Virus record (IMG/VR): IMGVR_UViG_3300031974_001518
Coordinates: 1 to 52,081 of that record
From: a virus
Reading direction: 5' to 3' (one strand)
Length of the DNA stretch: 52,081 bases
The translations under genes and the position numbers were made by a program. Below, piece by piece: positions 1-8,258 of the stretch. The notes under the pieces were generated by a model. That model worked only from the letters and a program-made list of their open reading frames with translations, did not search any database and had not been told where the DNA came from. How positions within the stretch are numbered: position 1 is the first letter of the stretch; every line of letters begins with the position of its first letter.

Positions 1-171
1 GGTCGTAATGGTAGTTGGTTTAACTCAGGCAATCCATCAACAGGCGCAAATGCACCATTTACAATCACAAGGAATGGTAGAAATTTGTACATGGTAGTTG
101 AAGGTTATAACGGGGTTATCTGGGAAGCCAATTTCGGCCAACAACCATTCAAATACGATCCACCTGCGTAG
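1..171 (+). CDS. Tail fibre C-terminal fragment (5' truncated by window edge)
   Basis: The open frame runs from the first base to a TAG at 169-171 and gives 56 residues. It ends in FGQQPFKYDPPA, the same ending as the 806-aa fibre protein at 49564-51984, where it closes a SPRY-like domain. The residues before that ending differ completely from the 806-aa protein. This is therefore the end of a different SPRY-tipped fibre, either a paralogue or a population variant of the same gene. The next gene starts 9 bases downstream. Function is inferred from the match: host-surface recognition at the tail tip. The fragment itself is certain to be coding; its missing N-terminal part cannot be judged. Confidence 0.75.
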   Translation, partial: GRNGSWFNSGNPSTGANAPFTITRNGRNLYMVVEGYNGVIWEANFGQQPFKYDPPA

Positions 172-177
172 GAACTA

Positions 178-268
178 GATATGGCATATTTACCACTCAG
201 CACAGCCAACCTACCTGATCCGGTGATTGATCCTGCACAGGGCGAGAGTCCTGAAGATTACTTTGGGA
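178..268 (+). repeat. Terminal-overlap direct repeat, left copy
   Basis: These 91 bases are identical to 51991-52081, the last bases of the window. They cover the start of the 369-aa fibre gene. Upstream of the repeat the two copies are similar for about 50 bases and then diverge. The repeat indicates a circular assembly, or a circularly permuted or terminally redundant genome, with two alternative left arms. Confidence 0.95.
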
Positions 269-1290
269 CACTGTTGTGGACAGGCGATGGCACATCAAAT
301 CAGTCGGTAACAGGTCTCGATTTCCAACCTGAGTTTTTATGGACAAAAGCAAGAAACACTTCATTTGGAGGAGCTATTTTTGATTCAGTTAGAGGCTCTA
401 ACGCTACGTTATTTTTAGACACGAACAAAGAAATAACGACTGATGCTAACTGGAACACAATGACGTTTCAGAGTGGAGGTATAAACACTGGCTCTGGTGT
501 TGGGCTTAATAATAACGCCACCAACTTTGTAGGGTGGAGTTGGCTTGCAAATGGTTCGGCTGTTAGCAACACAGATGGAACCACAACAGGCGCAGTCACG
601 GTTAGTGCAAATCAAAAAGCAGGATTTAGCATTGTCAAATACGTTGGGCAACATTCAACAGGTGGTGCTTGCACAATTGGTCACGGCCTCAATGCTGTTC
701 CTCAAATGGTTATAGCCAAAGATTTAGATGTAAATAATGACTGGGTTGTTTACCACTCAGGCTATGGCGCAGGACAATTTGGCAAATTGACAAATAATAA
801 CAATACTGGATTCACTGCAAGTACCACTGTTTGGAATAACACAGCGCCAACAGCGGATGTTTTTAGTGTTGGTACAGCAAACTTAGCCAACAATAATGGG
901 TCTGATTATGTAGCATATGCATTTGCTGACGTAGACGGATATAGTAAATTTGGAACTTTTGTCGGCAATCAATCAACTGACGGCCCTTTTGTATATTGTG
1001 GCTTTCGGCCCGCTTTCCTGATGACGTTTTTGGCTTCAAGCGGATCACTGCATCTTTGGTTTCAGTATGACAGCGCACGTGAGCCTTTTAATCCAAATGA
1101 CACTGAACTATATACAAGTGGACAGTCTGGATCAGATCAAGAAACAGCCAATAGCACCGCAGTGGCTCATGATTTTTTGTCTAATGGGTTTAAGTTAAGG
1201 ACAGACAATAGTGCTAGAAATCAGTCAGGCGGTACATATGTATTTATGGCATTTGCCGAAAACCCATTCAAGTATTCAAATGCGAGGTAA
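181..1290 (+). CDS. Putative tail fibre/receptor-binding protein (DUF7483-like)
   Basis: The 369-aa protein is rich in Gly, Asn, Ser and Thr, with the look of a beta-structured fibre. Its order of motifs (LLWTGDGTSNQSVTGLDFQPEFLW, then GWSW, then AGFSIVKYVG, then ending FMAFAENPFKYSNAR) matches the central part (about residues 230-595) of the 806-aa fibre protein at 49564, so the two are paralogues. I recognise the pattern as the DUF7483 family common in marine phage fibres. It probably forms part of the tail-tip receptor-binding apparatus. The gene lies directly downstream of a SPRY-ended fibre gene and 6 bases before a tail-chaperone-like gene. Base composition is more A+T-rich than the core genes, as is usual for exchanged fibre genes. 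The ATG at 181 is inside the 91-base terminal repeat. The family assignment is from memory of the motif pattern. Confidence 0.7.
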   Translation: MAYLPLSTANLPDPVIDPAQGESPEDYFGTLLWTGDGTSNQSVTGLDFQPEFLWTKARNTSFGGAIFDSVRGSNATLFLDTNKEITTDANWNTMTFQSGGINTGSGVGLNNNATNFVGWSWLANGSAVSNTDGTTTGAVTVSANQKAGFSIVKYVGQHSTGGACTIGHGLNAVPQMVIAKDLDVNNDWVVYHSGYGAGQFGKLTNNNNTGFTASTTVWNNTAPTADVFSVGTANLANNNGSDYVAYAFADVDGYSKFGTFVGNQSTDGPFVYCGFRPAFLMTFLASSGSLHLWFQYDSAREPFNPNDTELYTSGQSGSDQETANSTAVAHDFLSNGFKLRTDNSARNQSGGTYVFMAFAENPFKYSNAR

Positions 1291-1296
1291 CAACTA

Positions 1297-1848
1297 ATGT
1301 GGACTTACTTAGGTAGAGTCATCAAGCAAGGCAGAGGTTGGACTGATGCCGAAGGTGTTAAACATCCTGCAACGTGGAATCGTTGGACAGACGCAGAGAA
1401 GACTGCACACGGTCTAGTCTGGGATCAGTCGTTACAGCCTGTACCATTCGACAATCGTTTCTACTGGTCAGCAGGAGTCGAGAAGGCACTGGATGATGTC
1501 AATGCAGTCGACGAGAACGGCAATCCTGTACTAGATGAAGACGGTAATCAAGTGGTGACCAAAGGACTCAAGAGCAACGCCATTGCACAGACTAAGGTGA
1601 CAGCAGGGTCGCTCCTAGCTCCAACAGACTGGCATGTTGTCAAAGCGGCAGAGGTGTCTGGATACACAGTGCCATCAGAGATTACAACCTACCGTGCGGC
1701 AGTGCGTACAGCCTCTAACACCATTGAGACAGCGATCAATGGTGCGGCTGACCATGCGGCTTTCATGGCTCTGTATGACACTCCTGTGGACTCTGATGGT
1801 AATCCAACAGGGAATGCTCCTATTAACGATTGGCCGGATGAAATCTAA
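1297..1848 (+). CDS. Tail-fibre assembly chaperone-like protein
   Basis: This 183-aa soluble protein has a C-terminal half with LLAPTDWHVVKAAE, then VPSEITTYRAAVRTASN. That pattern is typical of phage tail assembly chaperone domains (Phage_tail_APC type, LLAxTDW...YRxAxR), which help fibres fold or are attached to them. The N-terminal part (WTYLGRVIKQGRGWTDAEGV) is aromatic and resembles short virion proteins of cyanophages. It follows a fibre gene by 6 bases, which fits the role. The sequence shows no membrane segment or enzymatic motif. The assignment rests on the short motif and the context, so a structural role instead of a chaperone role is possible. Confidence 0.5.
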   Translation: MWTYLGRVIKQGRGWTDAEGVKHPATWNRWTDAEKTAHGLVWDQSLQPVPFDNRFYWSAGVEKALDDVNAVDENGNPVLDEDGNQVVTKGLKSNAIAQTKVTAGSLLAPTDWHVVKAAEVSGYTVPSEITTYRAAVRTASNTIETAINGAADHAAFMALYDTPVDSDGNPTGNAPINDWPDEI

Positions 1849-1850
1849 CG

Positions 1851-2108
1851 ATGGACATGATGCTCTGGAACATTGTCTTATCCGCCCTCATCACTATCGT
1901 AGGTTGGTTCGGTGTACAGATGCACACAGAGATGCATCGCCTATCCATCCTCCTCAACAAGACCCGTGAAGAAATCGTGCAGTGCCAACTCAGTATCGCT
2001 GAGAAGTACGCACGTAAAGACGAAGTCAGGGAAGACATGGAACGTCTCATGGACCGCCTAGATGCCCTCGACGCTAAAATTGACCGTCTCATAGAAGCAC
2101 GACAATGA
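1851..2108 (+). CDS. Small membrane-anchored coiled-coil protein
   Basis: The protein has 85 aa. Residues 4-22 form one hydrophobic segment, followed by a charged helix (about residues 26-85) with heptad-like spacing of Leu/Ile and an end rich in Glu, Asp and Lys. The topology (N-in anchor plus periplasmic or cytoplasmic coil) resembles small lysis-associated or spanin-like proteins, but no lipoprotein partner is seen. It starts 2 bases after the chaperone-like gene and overlaps the next gene by 4 bases (ATGA), so it belongs to the same operon as the holin candidate. Specific function unknown. Confidence 0.65.
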   Translation: MDMMLWNIVLSALITIVGWFGVQMHTEMHRLSILLNKTREEIVQCQLSIAEKYARKDEVREDMERLMDRLDALDAKIDRLIEARQ

Positions 2109-2554
2109 TCTTTGAAGCCATAGCCGCAGTTAAAATCGCTAATGAGGCTATTGGTGCGATCAAGGAGTTTGCGGGTCACATCCAGTCTGTCGGGGAGATG
2201 GGTCCACAACTCACAAAACTCGCGGATGCCAAGGAAGTCATTGAGCAGAAAGCCAAGGAAGGTTCAATGGAACACTTCTTTGAGCTTGAGAAGATTAAGC
2301 AGAAAGAAGCTGAAATAAAACAACTATTTATCTACAGTGGTCGTCCGGGACTTTGGGAGGATTACCAGAGATTTATCACCAACCGAAAACAACTGAAAGA
2401 GAATGAACGCAAACGTATCGCACAGGCCAAGGCACGTAAGAAAAGACTCATTAAAGAATGGACTATTGGCATTGCTGTTGCCCTTGCCACCCTTTCTGCT
2501 GTTGGGATATGCGCTTACTTCCTATATTGGCTCATAACCACAAAGGGGAGCTAA
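2105..2554 (+). CDS. Hypothetical protein with C-terminal membrane helix
   Basis: A 149-aa protein. The first two thirds are helical and charged, with a Lys/Arg-rich stretch around residues 97-118. Residues about 119-143 (IGIAVALATLSAVGICAYFLY) form one clear transmembrane helix. Position in a four-gene run of small membrane proteins before the holin suggests a part in lysis or in tail/membrane interaction, but nothing in the sequence proves it. The start overlaps the previous stop in an ATGA arrangement, indicating coupled translation. Confidence 0.65.
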   Translation: MIFEAIAAVKIANEAIGAIKEFAGHIQSVGEMGPQLTKLADAKEVIEQKAKEGSMEHFFELEKIKQKEAEIKQLFIYSGRPGLWEDYQRFITNRKQLKENERKRIAQAKARKKRLIKEWTIGIAVALATLSAVGICAYFLYWLITTKGS

Positions 2555-2556
2555 CC

Positions 2557-2739
2557 ATGTGGGTTCTTTTTGCCATTCTCATACAATCAGGCGGATATGC
2601 CGTCTATCCACAGGGGCCATTCATGACAATGGCTGAGTGCTTCCAAGCTCGACAGTACTTCATTGAAACTGCACCCAAGCCCAAGATCAACTACGAGGCG
2701 GTGTGCATACAGACAGATGTAACAGGTGATCAAACATGA
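2557..2739 (+). CDS. Small protein with hydrophobic N-terminus
   Basis: The 60-aa product starts at the ATG at 2557, which has AAAGGGGAG 7-8 bases upstream. An in-frame start at 2458 lies inside the preceding gene and would add a Cys/Trp-rich shadow sequence, so it is rejected. The N-terminus MWVLFAILI is hydrophobic and short, followed by two Cys (residues 28 and 50) that could form a disulfide if exported. This is a common type of tiny phage protein with an N-terminal signal-like segment. Overlaps the holin gene by 4 bases. Function unknown. Confidence 0.6.
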   Translation: MWVLFAILIQSGGYAVYPQGPFMTMAECFQARQYFIETAPKPKINYEAVCIQTDVTGDQT

Positions 2740-3104
2740 TTGGAATCTTAAGTAAGATCCTCGGTAGTGGTGATGTCATCAAGAAGGGCATGGATCTCAT
2801 TGATGATATGCACACATCAAGTGAAGAGGAGATTGCCGCTAAGTCTAAAGCGAAGATTGACCTAATGAACGCCTACGCTCCCTTCAAACTGGCCCAGCGT
2901 TACATCGCCCTCATGTTCACAGCAGTGTTCCTCAGTATGTTCGTGTTGGTTCTCGCAATGACTCTCGCGGGTGAAGGTGACATTGATGCTGTCAAGCAAA
3001 TCATCGGTGACTTCTGGATAGGTGAGATCATGTTGATGATCGTCGGTTTCTACTTCGGTGGTGGCTTAGCAGAGTCTGTTACCTCCGCAAAGAACAAAAA
3101 GTAA
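2736..3104 (+). CDS. Holin (GTA-type 3TM-like)
   Basis: 122 aa. The N-terminal soluble stretch (1-55) is followed by hydrophobic segments at about 57-77 and 95-111 and a basic tail (SAKNKK). The arrangement, with the conserved-looking FKLAQRYIALMFTAVF entry into the first helix and a GFYFGGGLAES end, matches the GTA_holin_3TM family, which makes inner-membrane lesions that release endolysin. Only two strong membrane segments are obvious to the eye. The GH24 endolysin is not adjacent but about 11 kb upstream on the circular map (43713-44138). ATGA overlap with the preceding gene. Confidence 0.65.
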   Translation: MIGILSKILGSGDVIKKGMDLIDDMHTSSEEEIAAKSKAKIDLMNAYAPFKLAQRYIALMFTAVFLSMFVLVLAMTLAGEGDIDAVKQIIGDFWIGEIMLMIVGFYFGGGLAESVTSAKNKK

Positions 3105-3115
3105 GGTAAGTAAGA

Positions 3116-4477
3116 ATGGCAGAAACAGCTACAGATGTCGTCAAAGCAATTGGGGGGGCTGACCGACCCATTGCCGATAAGATGAAGGAGCAGGCAGGTG
3201 TAACTGGCACTGCCCCTACGCTTCCGGAAGGCACAGAGTACACTGCGGTAACACAGGAAGTACAGGAGGACGAACTCCTCGGTACTGACGTCACAACACA
3301 GCCTGTTGAAGTCACGGCCGCACAGGCGTCTACGAGTAACCTCGACGTTCCTGTACCCCAGAAAACATCAGCCGCACAATACGATGCCTACACCGTTGAA
3401 GGAACTCCCGAAGCAGTAGCCGTAAAGGGCAAGCTGTCGTCTGAGTCATTGGTGGGGGACGTCCAAGGGACAGTATCCCAGCAGTCTCTCGCTGAAGCGG
3501 CACAAGGGGAAGTCTCTGACAAGGCGACTGTCCAGTACCAACTCGGCGAGTTGTTCAAGTCTTTCGAGGAAGGTAAGCCAGCCCCTGCGTGGGCGGCCCC
3601 TGCGGTACGTAACGTCGGTGCGATGATGGCACAGCGTGGGTTGGGCTCGAGCTCAATGGCCGCGGCCGCTGTTACGCAAGCAATCATGGAATCTGGTATT
3701 CCCATTGCGGCGGCTGATGCACAAACCTACGCCACGATGGATCTCACGAACCTCAACAACCGTCAGCAGGCGGCTCTCCAGAATGCGGCAACCTACGCGG
3801 CGATGGACCGTGCCAACTTGGACGCCCGGATGCAAGCGGCAGTGGTCAACGCTCAGTCATTCCTCTCGATGGACATGGCGAATCTCAACAACGAGCAACG
3901 CTCCGTCGAACTCACGCACCAAGCTGAAGTGCAAGCGATGTTCTCAAACCAAGCGGCACAGAACGCGGCTCGCCAGTTCAATGCAACGTCACAGGCACAA
4001 CTCGACCAGTTCTACTCGGAGATGGAAGTACAGGTATCGAATGCGAATGCCAACCGTCTTGCGGCCCAAGAGCAGTTCAATGTGAACGAAGCAAACTCGA
4101 TGACCCAGTTCCAAGCGTCGATGAATGATGCCCGTGAGCGTTTCGAGACACAGCTTCGTGTGCAGATTGACCAGTCAAACGCGCAGTGGCGTCGGGAAGT
4201 TAATACGGCGAACACCGCACTCAAGAATGAAGAAAATCGCGTAAATGTGCAGAACCTACTCGAACTCACGGCAACTGCCCAGAATAACCTGTGGCAACGA
4301 TACCGTGATGAAGCGGGATGGTTGTTCCAGATGGCAGAGAATGCGACGCAACGGGAGCACGAACTCGGTATGCTCGCGATGGAAATTGCGGACAATCAAA
4401 GTATTTACGACAAGCAGGTTAAAGACGGTCTTGCCACAGAGTTGGGCAAGGCGGCAATCCGCGCGATATTTAGTTAA
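3116..4477 (+). CDS. Probable internal virion/ejection protein with 22-residue repeats
   Basis: A 453-aa, Ala/Gln/Asn-rich, almost entirely helical protein. From residue 205 onward it contains four consecutive 22-residue units starting near Tyr205, Tyr227, Phe249 and Glu271. The first three share the pattern aromatic-x-x-MD-x-x-NL. A 22-residue period equals two 11-residue turns, typical of a long right-handed coiled coil. The first 120 residues are acidic and low in structure. It heads a block of large + strand proteins (161, 200, 890, 1668 aa) that sit where T7-like phages encode gp14-gp16 ejection proteins, so a core or periplasmic conduit role is likely. No enzyme motif is visible. Confidence 0.55.
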   Translation: MAETATDVVKAIGGADRPIADKMKEQAGVTGTAPTLPEGTEYTAVTQEVQEDELLGTDVTTQPVEVTAAQASTSNLDVPVPQKTSAAQYDAYTVEGTPEAVAVKGKLSSESLVGDVQGTVSQQSLAEAAQGEVSDKATVQYQLGELFKSFEEGKPAPAWAAPAVRNVGAMMAQRGLGSSSMAAAAVTQAIMESGIPIAAADAQTYATMDLTNLNNRQQAALQNAATYAAMDRANLDARMQAAVVNAQSFLSMDMANLNNEQRSVELTHQAEVQAMFSNQAAQNAARQFNATSQAQLDQFYSEMEVQVSNANANRLAAQEQFNVNEANSMTQFQASMNDARERFETQLRVQIDQSNAQWRREVNTANTALKNEENRVNVQNLLELTATAQNNLWQRYRDEAGWLFQMAENATQREHELGMLAMEIADNQSIYDKQVKDGLATELGKAAIRAIFS

Positions 4478-4490
4478 GGTGTAAAAAGAT

Positions 4491-4976
4491 ATGAGTTGGT
4501 TTACGACAGGTTTGGCGAAGGCCACTAACTGGTTAGATACCACGGTAGGTACAGCCAATCTTTTCGGTGGCGGAAAGGGTTTAAACTACGCCGCGATGGC
4601 TGGTGTTAGTTACGCAACCGGATTTTACAACGACTACATCAAGGACAGCTTCCTCGAGGAGACGGCTATTAACTTCGCGACGGGGGCGGCAACCAATGCC
4701 CTCACGGGAGGCCAGCAACAGCAGGGGACACCGATGCCCGTCCAAAAAGGCGTGTCCGCTGGTGGGTCTTCGGTCAACACCCGTCTCGGCGGGCCGGGGC
4801 AGGTGCAAGCCTACTCGGGGACAAACAATGCCCGTGTTCAGGATGCTTACCGTAAACTCAACCAGTCGAACAACCCCTCGATACAGTCTGCCCTGAATGT
4901 TGTCCGCCCCAATATCGCACGTCGTGGTCCAACGAAGAGTTTACAAGAAGCTAAGATAGGAAGCCTCCGGTCATGA
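4491..4976 (+). CDS. Hypothetical virion-block protein
   Basis: 161 aa with an Ala/Gly-rich N-terminal half (NYAAMAGVSYATGFYNDYI; INFATGAATNALTGG) that could be membrane-seeking, then a Gln-rich linker (GGQQQQGTP) and a basic C-terminus. Ala/Gly-rich small proteins beside large ejection proteins in podoviruses are often ejected with the DNA. That role is inferred from position only. The ATG has a weak upstream ribosome site (AAGGTGTAAAAAGAT). The stop overlaps the next start by 4 bases. Confidence 0.5.
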   Translation: MSWFTTGLAKATNWLDTTVGTANLFGGGKGLNYAAMAGVSYATGFYNDYIKDSFLEETAINFATGAATNALTGGQQQQGTPMPVQKGVSAGGSSVNTRLGGPGQVQAYSGTNNARVQDAYRKLNQSNNPSIQSALNVVRPNIARRGPTKSLQEAKIGSLRS

Positions 4977-5575
4977 TGCGTAAAAAACCCGCCGCCCCGA
5001 TCAATGCCGACCCGTTCATGAAACCCGTACCGGGCTGGTCTTTGACACAGCCCCCCGGTAAGTGGGCGTGGGACAAACCCCCACAGCACGCGGATGCGGA
5101 CGAGGCTGTCGATATGATCATCGATAAGCTCGAGGTTCCGGAAACACGGGACCGCTACGTGAAGCTGATGTTGGCGGGTGTTTCTGTAGAAGAGATCGTC
5201 CACTCCATCACGATGGCTGGGTTCATGGACGGGCGGTTTAATCCCGACCTCGCAGAACTCATCAAGGCCCCCCTCGCGATTTACATGATGGGCATTGCGG
5301 AAGATGAGAATCTCCCTGTCAAGGTCTTTGCGAAAGACCCGATGCAAGACAAGAAGTCGACGATGAGTGATGCGAGCCTTCTCGAACTCATGCGTACACG
5401 TAACCCAGAATTCTATGACTACCTCATGACCTACGAACCTGAAGGGGATCGCAAGGGCCGTGAGATGAAGGCGAAGATGTCGCAAGGGTTTATGGCCGTC
5501 GAAGAAGACGAGGAATTGCTCGAAGACGAAGAGATGGTAGAAATGCCGGAAGAAGACGGAGAAGTTGAAGAATGA
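4973..5575 (+). CDS. Hypothetical acidic protein of the ejection block
   Basis: 200 aa. Residues 28-115 look like a folded helical domain (DMIIDKLEVPETRDRYVKLMLAGVS...IVHSITMAGFMDGRF...), and the last 30 residues are nearly all Glu/Asp with Met. A strongly acidic tail can mimic DNA or bind basic virion proteins. I recognise the N-terminal pattern as recurring in marine phage genomes without a known function. Overlaps both neighbours by 4 bases (ATGA), so expression is coupled to the 161- and 890-aa proteins and its product is probably a virion component or its assembly partner. Confidence 0.5.
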   Translation: MMRKKPAAPINADPFMKPVPGWSLTQPPGKWAWDKPPQHADADEAVDMIIDKLEVPETRDRYVKLMLAGVSVEEIVHSITMAGFMDGRFNPDLAELIKAPLAIYMMGIAEDENLPVKVFAKDPMQDKKSTMSDASLLELMRTRNPEFYDYLMTYEPEGDRKGREMKAKMSQGFMAVEEDEELLEDEEMVEMPEEDGEVEE

Positions 5576-8244
5576 GTTTCTTGATGTCATTCGCCCTCGG
5601 TGCGGCGAAAGAGTACAACCTCATGGGCGAGGAAGAGCGGGCCGCGCAAGCTGAAAAGAAGAAGGCTGAGAGAGCGGCGGCGGCGGAAAAAGCCGTGTTT
5701 GAGAGAGATCAAACAGCGAAGAGAGAAGAGGAACAACGCGCAGAAGAAGCTAAGGTTCGTGAAGAAGAGCGGGCACAAGCTCTGAAGGTCCAAGAAGACA
5801 CCCAGAAATTGGGGCGGGCAGGACAGAACCTCGCCCAGTACTATCAGGCAGACCCGAATCGATACCACATCCTCGACCTCAATACTTACGAGGTGAAGAG
5901 TTTCGATATGCCGGCGGAGTTCTTCACTCTTGACGATGCCCGGAATAAATCGATCAATCTCAACACCCAACTCGAAGAATTTGGCACCCAGTACTACCCC
6001 GTGCCTGTCGAAGGACAGCCGGACAAGTTTAAGATTGGTACCCGTGATTTAAAAGACTCAGATACTCTCCTGTTTACTGATGCCACCGATGCGGAGAATA
6101 AGGCAGGGGAGCTCAATACATTACGTGGGACTGATAGCAAACTCGTGTCCTTTGCCGAGAGCACCTCCGATGGCAAGGGCTTCCGTGTTGTTACGAAGCA
6201 AAAGACTGAGGTAGATCAAGGCCCTGTATACACAACAGAGGCAGAGGTTGAAGCGGCACGTCCTAAGCTAATTAAGGCGGCCGGCCTCACTGAAGATACG
6301 GCGAATGTGGAAGTACAGAATGTAACTGGCGGATTTCAGATTTCTGTTAAACCTCGGGCGGCTGAAGAAGTAGGCCCCCCAACAGATACGGAAACAGACC
6401 TCCCCCTCACCCCAAACTACTACTTCGCCCGTGATCTCGGTGCGGATGTCGCAAAGGACCCGAACAAGTTTACGGCAAAAGTTATCGACCTCACTCGAGA
6501 CGGCTCCCTACCAATGTCGGGAGAAGAGATGAAGAACATGAAGCGGGGCGAAGATTTTGTGTTCGGCCGCCAATCTACCGTGTCGGGAACCGTGCGGAAT
6601 GCCACAGAAAACCTCCGGATTCTTCTCCAAGATGAGTTTAATCCTGAGGTTATTGACCGGGCGATTGAAATTTATGACACCAATCCTCAAGCCCTCGATT
6701 ACTTTGTAGGGGCACTACCCGGTTTAATCGACACGTGGCAACTCGAGACAGCAGACCAAGTCGAGGGTAGCACCCGTAAGTTGCGTCCTGTCCTGAACTA
6801 TTTCCCTGAATTGACAGCATACGCGGAAAAACATCCGAAGATTCGTGAAGCACTTAAGAAGTCAGGTATCAGCGAGCGTGTTATCGGTATCGCAAACGCC
6901 CGAAATGGTATAGCGGTAAATGCTCCGGCGGAGCCTTTGACTAACGGGGAAGTTGAGCTCCTCGATATCCCGACGGTAACAGATGCCTTCGGTGTTGACA
7001 CGGGACAGCAGGACCAAAACAACAACGACGTCATCACACTCCCCGATGCTTTTATGCAAACAACTGCCAAGATCGGCACAGACTCCGGTATGGGACATCC
7101 TAAGGTACTCAAGCTACTCGAGAGCTCCCAAGACCCTAACACACGTCAATCATCCCCGGAAACAGCACAAAAAGCTTTCGATGCGATGAACAACAGCCGT
7201 ACCCTCCTCATGAATGAGACCTTCGTAGAGCCAACAGCGTCAGGCACGGAGCTACAGTTCCGTTTCCCCTCTCTACTCACGCAGGATCGCACAAAACTCG
7301 TACAGAACCTCGGGTACTATGAGACCCACAACGACAAGATCCTCGCACTACGTACTGCGATCCCATCAACGTCCGTCAACACTGCCCTCTCGTTCACTGA
7401 TATCGGGGGCGGTAAGGATGCGAAGGCTCGTTATGAAGACATCACGGGTAACAACAACTACGACGGTTTTGACGCAAGATACCGTAAGGCAGAGCAGGTA
7501 CTCAGTACCCATGCTCAACTTGTACAATTGCTAGCCCCAGAAGCGGCTGGTGGTGAGGGTGCCCCTGTGGGTATACCCCTCCAGATCACACGACTAAAGG
7601 CTGGTGCCCAGTACCTCCTCCAGACACTCGGGGGTATTGAAACAGCGGCCCTGTCCACTGAGGCGGGGCAAATTGTCGAGTCGACTGTCTCGAGTTCGGA
7701 TATTGTCCAGACACTCACACAGGAGCTCACAGGTCTTCAAGGGAGTGAAGAATCACAACTCGCCGCCCTCGTCAACCTCAACCTCAAGATGCAGTCCTAC
7801 GCCTACGCGGCAATGATGGACCCGAACGGACGTCTGTCTGACCAAGATAGGGAGCAAGCTGACCAAGCTATCGCGGCAAGTGGCTACACTGCAAACCCTG
7901 CCTCAGTCTTGGCGGTATCGTCCCGACTCGCTGAAAGAGCAGAGTTTACAATGGCTACGATTGAGGGGTATACTGGTGGGGATACAGCGCAAATTATTGC
8001 GACCCACTACTACACCCGTCTCGCACCCGGTGCTAAAACAAACGTACGCCGTTTCCTCGGTAGGTCAACATCCAATGTCACAACCCAAGCGGTAGTGACG
8101 CAACAAGCGGCTGATGACTCCGCAATCCTCAATATGTACAGCGGAGGAGACCAAGAAACTCCTGCAACGCCCGTACAAACCCCCGCCGAAACACGTACCG
8201 CACCTGTTGTAGAAGAGACAGAACGCCCCGGAAATCGACTTTAA
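5572..8244 (+). CDS. Large internal virion/ejection protein candidate
   Basis: 890 aa. Residues about 18-80 form a highly charged Glu/Ala/Lys/Arg helix, a predicted coiled coil. The remainder is a long mixed globular protein without membrane segments, Cys clusters or recognisable enzyme motifs, and it ends in a Thr/Pro-rich tail. Size, position before an even larger protein and placement at the end of the late operon parallel gp15-like internal proteins of T7-type podoviruses. The homology itself is not visible by eye. It starts 4 bases inside the preceding gene and is followed 14 bases later by the 1668-aa gene. Confidence 0.5.
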   Translation: MSFLMSFALGAAKEYNLMGEEERAAQAEKKKAERAAAAEKAVFERDQTAKREEEQRAEEAKVREEERAQALKVQEDTQKLGRAGQNLAQYYQADPNRYHILDLNTYEVKSFDMPAEFFTLDDARNKSINLNTQLEEFGTQYYPVPVEGQPDKFKIGTRDLKDSDTLLFTDATDAENKAGELNTLRGTDSKLVSFAESTSDGKGFRVVTKQKTEVDQGPVYTTEAEVEAARPKLIKAAGLTEDTANVEVQNVTGGFQISVKPRAAEEVGPPTDTETDLPLTPNYYFARDLGADVAKDPNKFTAKVIDLTRDGSLPMSGEEMKNMKRGEDFVFGRQSTVSGTVRNATENLRILLQDEFNPEVIDRAIEIYDTNPQALDYFVGALPGLIDTWQLETADQVEGSTRKLRPVLNYFPELTAYAEKHPKIREALKKSGISERVIGIANARNGIAVNAPAEPLTNGEVELLDIPTVTDAFGVDTGQQDQNNNDVITLPDAFMQTTAKIGTDSGMGHPKVLKLLESSQDPNTRQSSPETAQKAFDAMNNSRTLLMNETFVEPTASGTELQFRFPSLLTQDRTKLVQNLGYYETHNDKILALRTAIPSTSVNTALSFTDIGGGKDAKARYEDITGNNNYDGFDARYRKAEQVLSTHAQLVQLLAPEAAGGEGAPVGIPLQITRLKAGAQYLLQTLGGIETAALSTEAGQIVESTVSSSDIVQTLTQELTGLQGSEESQLAALVNLNLKMQSYAYAAMMDPNGRLSDQDREQADQAIAASGYTANPASVLAVSSRLAERAEFTMATIEGYTGGDTAQIIATHYYTRLAPGAKTNVRRFLGRSTSNVTTQAVVTQQAADDSAILNMYSGGDQETPATPVQTPAETRTAPVVEETERPGNRL

Positions 8245-8258
8245 GGTAGATACACTCA

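Noticed and set aside
4847-5590. 247-codon - strand frame
   Set aside because: Antisense of the acidic 200-aa gene; His/Phe/Arg-rich shadow with no operon context.
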